Assembly: GCA_041653615.1 (NCBI GenBank)
Contig: JBAZEZ010000001.1
Coordinates: 1-64,000, forward strand
DNA length: 64,000 nucleotides
Source of the DNA: JAHJUB01 sp041653615 [NCBI: Candidatus Ratteibacteria bacterium]
GTDB taxonomy: Bacteria > Ratteibacteria > UBA8468 > MWAK01
Reading direction: 5' to 3'
The notes beneath the pieces are model-generated. The model had not been told where the DNA came from and did not search any database. It saw only the letters and a program-made list of their open reading frames with translations. Shown here piece after piece: positions 60,843 through 64,000 of this stretch (position 1 is the stretch's first letter; the number at the start of each line of letters is the position of its first letter). A program made the position numbers and the translations under genes.

Positions 60843-61448
60843 TTAGAAATTTTTTGCTTTAACCCCGGTGCCGTACTGAACCAAATCCATCCAATGGTGC
60901 AAAACCGCCGCGTGGCACGTCTCCACCTCTCCGTAAGCAGCGGCTTCTACATACACATTGAGCCGCCCTTTTCGCCGCAGCGGATTTAACCGGTTCATGC
61001 CCGAAAGCGTCACGACGGTAAGCCCCAACCTGTTGGCCACATCGACCGCGGTTAAAACATTCGGTGACCGTCCGGAACTGCTGATTGCCAGAAGCATATC
61101 TCCGGAGCATCCTCTGCGCCGCAGCGGTTCGGCAAAAACATGTTTATAGCCCTTATCATTAGAAATTGCCGTGATCAACGAAAGGTCGGAAAAAACCTCG
61201 GTATGAAGCTGGGCATTTTTCGCAAGGTCCGCGGCAAAATGGCTCGCCATGGAAGCACTGGCTCCGTTCCCGATTAAATAAATCGTTCTCTTTTTCTTCC
61301 GAAGTTCGCGCGTGAGGCGCTGCCATTCCAAAAATCCCCGGCCGGAACTAATTTCCCGTCCACTCTTATCACGGAAAGAAACCGACAGAAGTAAATTGCA
61401 GAGTTGCTTCACTTGAACCGGCCAATCACAAACCTTTACATTCCCCAT
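60843..61448 (-). CDS. SIS-domain phosphoheptose isomerase (GmhA-like)
   Basis: A 201-aa SIS-domain protein. IYLIGNGASASMASHFAADLAKNA binds phosphate, ITAISNDKGY follows, and LLAISSSGRSPNVLTAVDVANRLGLTVVTLSG is the second phosphate loop. ETCHAAVLHHWMDLV at the end matches GmhA, which converts sedoheptulose 7-phosphate into heptose 7-phosphate. The HldE-like gene starts 12 bases upstream. Sedoheptulose 7-phosphate might be supplied by the transketolase pair in the same locus. Confidence 0.9.
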   Translation of the reverse strand: MGNVKVCDWPVQVKQLCNLLLSVSFRDKSGREISSGRGFLEWQRLTRELRKKKRTIYLIGNGASASMASHFAADLAKNAQLHTEVFSDLSLITAISNDKGYKHVFAEPLRRRGCSGDMLLAISSSGRSPNVLTAVDVANRLGLTVVTLSGMNRLNPLRRKGRLNVYVEAAAYGEVETCHAAVLHHWMDLVQYGTGVKAKNF

Positions 61449-61460
61449 ATTTCCCCGGCT

Positions 61461-62987
61461 TTATTTTAAAAGCGTCTCTATTTGCCGCAATAAAGGCACG
61501 CGTTCGATCGATCTACGGTGACCGACGGTCGCGATGGCCTGAGCGCCGACGGCGTTACCGATGAAACCGATAATTTCCATCGGCGCTTTTTGAACCGCGC
61601 ATAACGCCGTGAGGGAAAGAAACGCATCTCCGGCTCCCATCCGGTCTACCACCTGACCGGCAAACGTCGGTACCGGAAAAAATTTCTCGTCCTTACTGTA
61701 GCAAAGACAACCGTTGTTACCGCGTGTAACAACCACCTGGCCGCAATCAAGTTTTCGAGAAACATCCAGAACTATCTCCCTCAAATCCTCACGCCTCTCT
61801 CTTGCCTCCAGCCGAAATTCGTTTTCGGCCATGCAAACATAATCTGCCCGCGGATATTTAGAAATCGTGTGGTATCCCAGATTCCCGGCGTTGGATTGCG
61901 TATTAAGCGCCAGGAACCGGGATTTACCGCACAGGACGGAAATCGCTTCCTTGCTGAACATGCCGTGACCGAAATCAACCGCAATCACAACATCATGCTC
62001 CGAAACTTTCTTTTCCAGAATATCGCAGAACATCCGGTTTTCCTCGGAAGCCAGCTCTTCGTCGTTCATCTCATAAATTTCCAGAAGCTTCGTAAAAAAG
62101 TAGTTTTCGATAAAGCGCCGCTTAACGATAGTCGGAGAGTCTTTTCGGTACAAAAGTAATTTTTCGATTTTGCGGTCCAAATTATTCCTGATAAACTCTT
62201 CCTGGGAATTTTCAGCTCCCAGAAAAGTAACCAGGCTGACATTATCGCAGAAATTCGCCACATGGTTGGCTACCGCCAGAATCCCTCCGCCGAATTTTTC
62301 GGCCGAAAGTCGTTTTACCGCTAACATAGGTTCCTTGGAAGACTTACCGATTGCCTGGCAATATTGATATTCGTCAATAATGGCTTCACCAACCACCAAT
62401 ACTTTGAGTGAACGCGCTTTTTCCAGATATCCCAAGACTTCGGTCACCGGGTGCCGGCCGGAAAAATTGGCTAAGTATTCCGTAACCTCATTTGAAAAAA
62501 CCGGTAGATAACGGTTGATAAGGTTTGAAGCGCTGAAGGTAACACCCTCCGTAAAAGCCAGCTGTCCTCCCACCGATTTAACCGCTTCTTCTTCTAATTT
62601 GATTCCTCCGGTGCAATCTTTTTCCGCATCCCGGTATTCGGAACCTTTAACATAAAAATCCGGTTTTAAAAGTTTAATCGTTTCCACCGCGGTTGGCCAC
62701 TTATTGACGGCAACATAGTCAACGCACTCCAGTCCGGCAATAGATTCCACACGTAAATCCTCGGTAAAAGCAGGCCGGTGTGGTCCTTTATTCACGTATC
62801 GGTCCGGCGTTACCGTAACAACCAAAACGTCTCCCAATTTCTTTGCCTGCTCAAAATAACGGATATGACCAATGTGCATCAGGTCGAAAACACCGTGGCA
62901 GAGAACCACCTTCTTCTTTTGAGCGCGAACAGTTACCAGCAATTCACTCAGTTCTTCAATTCCGCCGATTTTTATGTTTTTAGGCAT
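61461..62987 (-). CDS. bifunctional heptose nucleotidyltransferase-PfkB kinase (HldE-like, reversed order)
   Basis: A 508-aa protein. The N-terminal domain (about 1-150) is a cytidylyltransferase-like nucleotidyltransferase: VVLCHGVFDLMHIGHIRYFEQAKKLGD with HIGH at 38-41, FYVKGSEYRDAEKD later. The C-terminal domain (about 190-508) is a PfkB kinase, with GAGDAF near 451 as anion hole and catalytic Asp. E. coli HldE has the kinase first; here the order is swapped. First gene after the regulator, with a shared operator-like sequence just before it. Confidence 0.9.
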   Translation of the reverse strand: MPKNIKIGGIEELSELLVTVRAQKKKVVLCHGVFDLMHIGHIRYFEQAKKLGDVLVVTVTPDRYVNKGPHRPAFTEDLRVESIAGLECVDYVAVNKWPTAVETIKLLKPDFYVKGSEYRDAEKDCTGGIKLEEEAVKSVGGQLAFTEGVTFSASNLINRYLPVFSNEVTEYLANFSGRHPVTEVLGYLEKARSLKVLVVGEAIIDEYQYCQAIGKSSKEPMLAVKRLSAEKFGGGILAVANHVANFCDNVSLVTFLGAENSQEEFIRNNLDRKIEKLLLYRKDSPTIVKRRFIENYFFTKLLEIYEMNDEELASEENRMFCDILEKKVSEHDVVIAVDFGHGMFSKEAISVLCGKSRFLALNTQSNAGNLGYHTISKYPRADYVCMAENEFRLEARERREDLREIVLDVSRKLDCGQVVVTRGNNGCLCYSKDEKFFPVPTFAGQVVDRMGAGDAFLSLTALCAVQKAPMEIIGFIGNAVGAQAIATVGHRRSIERVPLLRQIETLLK

Positions 62988-63001
62988 ATGTTTACGGTAC
63001 G

Positions 63002-63016
63002 CGTTTAATCTATTTT
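63002..63016. promoter_or_regulatory. operator-like site before the polysaccharide operon
   Basis: CGTTTAATCTATTTT is identical to 15 bases of the palindrome over the regulator's own promoter (63521-63535) and has the same orientation. It lies 14 bases before the start codon of the HldE-like gene, in the 45-base gap after the regulator. A clear -35 is not visible here, so it may act as a roadblock or secondary site. Confidence 0.65.
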
Positions 63017-63032
63017 CCCGACCTGCCGTCAG

Positions 63033-63518
63033 CTAAAAGAAATTAAGTAATTGCCTGGCCTTTTTAGAGAACTCGTTAATTTCGCCGAACCGTTGGCCGT
63101 AGGTCTTAAACCTTTTCGACTCCTCCGCCGAAATCTTTCCTTTGGGCTTAACCTCTTCGTCCAATTCCGTGATACCTTCGTCAACCAGGTCAAGACGCTT
63201 TTTAAGTCCGGCCTTTATCCGGTTTTTGGCAATGCCCCAAAGGTCACGGTTTGCCTGATAATAATTTTGCTTGGAACCCTTGCGCCAAACCGGTTTAACC
63301 GCCCCCCACTCTTCCAGTTTTCGGATATTGAGACTAGCGCTGCCCTTGCTGATATGCAGCATTGAACTTAATTCGGTAAGCGACAGCAGGCCATCCTCCA
63401 GGTAAAGAGCGGCGTACAGCTGGCAGGTTGTCCGGTTAAGGCCGATACTCTCGCCTAAACGTCCGATTTCACCGATAAAATGGTCCCTGATTTCTTCCGG
63501 GTTTTTTTGATTATTCAT
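63033..63518 (-). CDS. GbsR/MarR-type transcriptional regulator of the polysaccharide locus
   Basis: A 161-aa winged-helix protein of the GbsR type: LGESIGLNRTTCQLYAALYLEDGLLSLTELSSMLHISKGSASLNIRKLEEWGAVKPVW is the DNA-binding domain, and KQNYYQANRDLWGIAKNRIKAGLKKRLD follows. The remaining part is helical and may dimerise or bind a ligand. It is the first gene of the locus in transcription order. Its own promoter is covered by a palindrome, and half of the site is repeated before the next gene. Confidence 0.88.
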   Translation of the reverse strand: MNNQKNPEEIRDHFIGEIGRLGESIGLNRTTCQLYAALYLEDGLLSLTELSSMLHISKGSASLNIRKLEEWGAVKPVWRKGSKQNYYQANRDLWGIAKNRIKAGLKKRLDLVDEGITELDEEVKPKGKISAEESKRFKTYGQRFGEINEFSKKARQLLNFF

Positions 63519-63520
63519 AT

Positions 63521-63559
63521 CGTTTAATCTATTTTAAACGAATAGAACAAGCTTGTCAA
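63521..63559 (-). promoter_or_regulatory. promoter and overlapping palindromic operator of the regulator gene
   Basis: On the minus strand TTGACA (63554-63559) and TAAAAT (63531-63536) are separated by 17 bases. A perfect inverted repeat CGTTTAA-N6-TTAAACG (63521-63540) covers the -10 and the expected start of transcription. The start codon follows only a few bases later, so the leader is very short. Binding here would block transcription, which fits autorepression. Confidence 0.8.
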
Positions 63560-63570
63560 GGGAGCGGAAA

Positions 63571-64000
63571 TCAATAGATTTGGCCGGATTGGCACTGAAA
63601 TATAAAACGATTGAAGATGTTTATCTTTTTTTGAGCCAGACCGGCCTGACCGTGCGCCTGGTCAAATGCGACCGACTTTCTGGTTATAATGGCATAGCTT
63701 TTAACATTGACTTCGCCGATGCGCGGTCCGGACCAGGAATTAACCAGAACAAAAGAAAGGATTGCCAGGGCAAAAAGACTCGAACAGACCGAAATTAAAT
63801 CTCTGGTGGAGCGAAAAGATTCAAGAGACAGGCGTGACGCCTGTCCTACTGAGAGATTATTCGGCTTAAGCCTCAGAATGACATCAGAATGGGATTGCCG
63901 CACAAAGTGCATTCGCAATAACCGGATTTTTTCAAAAAGGAAATAGAGATAACCGGAGGCCAAAAGGATAAAACCGGCCGTGGCCGGAAGACGATAACGA
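63571..64000 (-). CDS. C-terminal part of a GT39-like membrane glycosyltransferase, with repeat insertion (partial)
   Basis: The frame runs in from beyond the window edge: RYRLPATAGFILLASGYLYFLFEKIR matches the RYR-P motif and following helix of GT39-type transferases. Another hydrophobic segment (VCSSLFALAILSFVLVN) follows, then a soluble tail with TPR-like ALA-x-Y pattern (GEVNVKSYAIITRKS, then QAHGQAGLAQKKIN). Between the two helices are about 33 residues (from RMHFVRQ to QASRLSLE) encoded by palindromic repeats (about 63822-63920), still in frame. The 5' end is outside the window. Confidence 0.6.
   Translation of the reverse strand, partial: RYRLPATAGFILLASGYLYFLFEKIRLLRMHFVRQSHSDVILRLKPNNLSVGQASRLSLESFRSTRDLISVCSSLFALAILSFVLVNSWSGPRIGEVNVKSYAIITRKSVAFDQAHGQAGLAQKKINIFNRFIFQCQSGQIY
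63827..63920. repeat. composite palindromic repeat inside a coding frame
   Basis: A perfect GACAGGCG-TGA-CGCCTGTC (63827-63845) is followed by CTCAGAATGAC and by GGGATTGCC..TTCGCAAT, which matches the inner part of the 30160-30244 element. The composite reads through without stop in the minus-strand gene. Confidence 0.7.

Overview
The window looks like a piece of the chromosome of an uncultured, anaerobic, Gram-negative bacterium. Anaerobic metabolism is suggested by a superoxide reductase with desulforedoxin and rubredoxin partners, a 2-oxoacid:ferredoxin oxidoreductase and a GH57 enzyme. A Gram-negative envelope is suggested by heptose genes (GmhA-like isomerase, HldE-like enzyme, HddA-like GHMP kinase) in a large surface-polysaccharide locus. 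The intergenic spaces carry several families of short palindromic repeats, some also inside genes, of a kind common in candidate-phylum and PVC-type genomes. An Omnitrophota-like or related lineage is a guess, not a demonstrated placement.

Layout. 0.1-2.6 kb: a Zn/Mn ABC transporter operon. 2.7-11.1 kb, minus strand: tyrA, an SPFH protein, a frameshifted MFS transporter, pyrE, a DUF1015 protein, a GH57 hydrolase and glgA. 11.2-15.3 kb, plus strand: superoxide reductase, desulforedoxin, WrbA, rubredoxin and a two-subunit 2-oxoacid oxidoreductase, behind a near-consensus promoter. 15.3-17.8 kb, minus strand: a tight five-gene iron operon (small membrane protein, FMN protein, ferritin, VIT1/CCC1 transporter, NapH-like Fe-S membrane protein) with its own promoter and a 19-bp palindrome. 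17.9-19.8 kb: miaA and a thymidylate-synthase-like gene with an in-frame palindromic insertion. 19.8-20.4 kb: a repeat-rich, gene-poor stretch with tRNA-Pro(UGG). 20.4-25.9 kb, plus strand: ECF sigma and zinc-finger anti-sigma, FmdB protein, radical SAM activase, two thioredoxin-fold proteins, a TIM-barrel isomerase and a TPR protein. 26.0-31.6 kb, minus strand: PIG-L deacetylase, glucosamine-6-phosphate-isomerase-like protein, DegT aminotransferase, Gfo/Idh oxidoreductase and neutral-ceramidase-like protein, which look like an amino-sugar or aminocyclitol module.

31.8-63.5 kb, minus strand, is one polysaccharide locus of about 30 genes led by a GbsR/MarR-type regulator. It encodes heptose activation, five NAD-dependent epimerase/dehydratases, an SDR, a zinc-type dehydrogenase, five methyltransferases, a B12-binding radical SAM enzyme, a Wzx-like flippase, six GT2/GT4 glycosyltransferases and three GT39-like membrane transferases. 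Two separate thiamine-diphosphate enzyme pairs, one transketolase-like and one pyruvate-dehydrogenase-E1-like, sit in the locus without E2/E3 partners. That suggests unusual, perhaps two-carbon-branched, sugars. The regulator's promoter is covered by a 20-bp palindrome, and 15 bases of it recur just before the first biosynthetic gene, pointing to self-regulation and control of the locus. The right edge cuts a further GT39-like gene whose C-terminus carries a repeat insertion.
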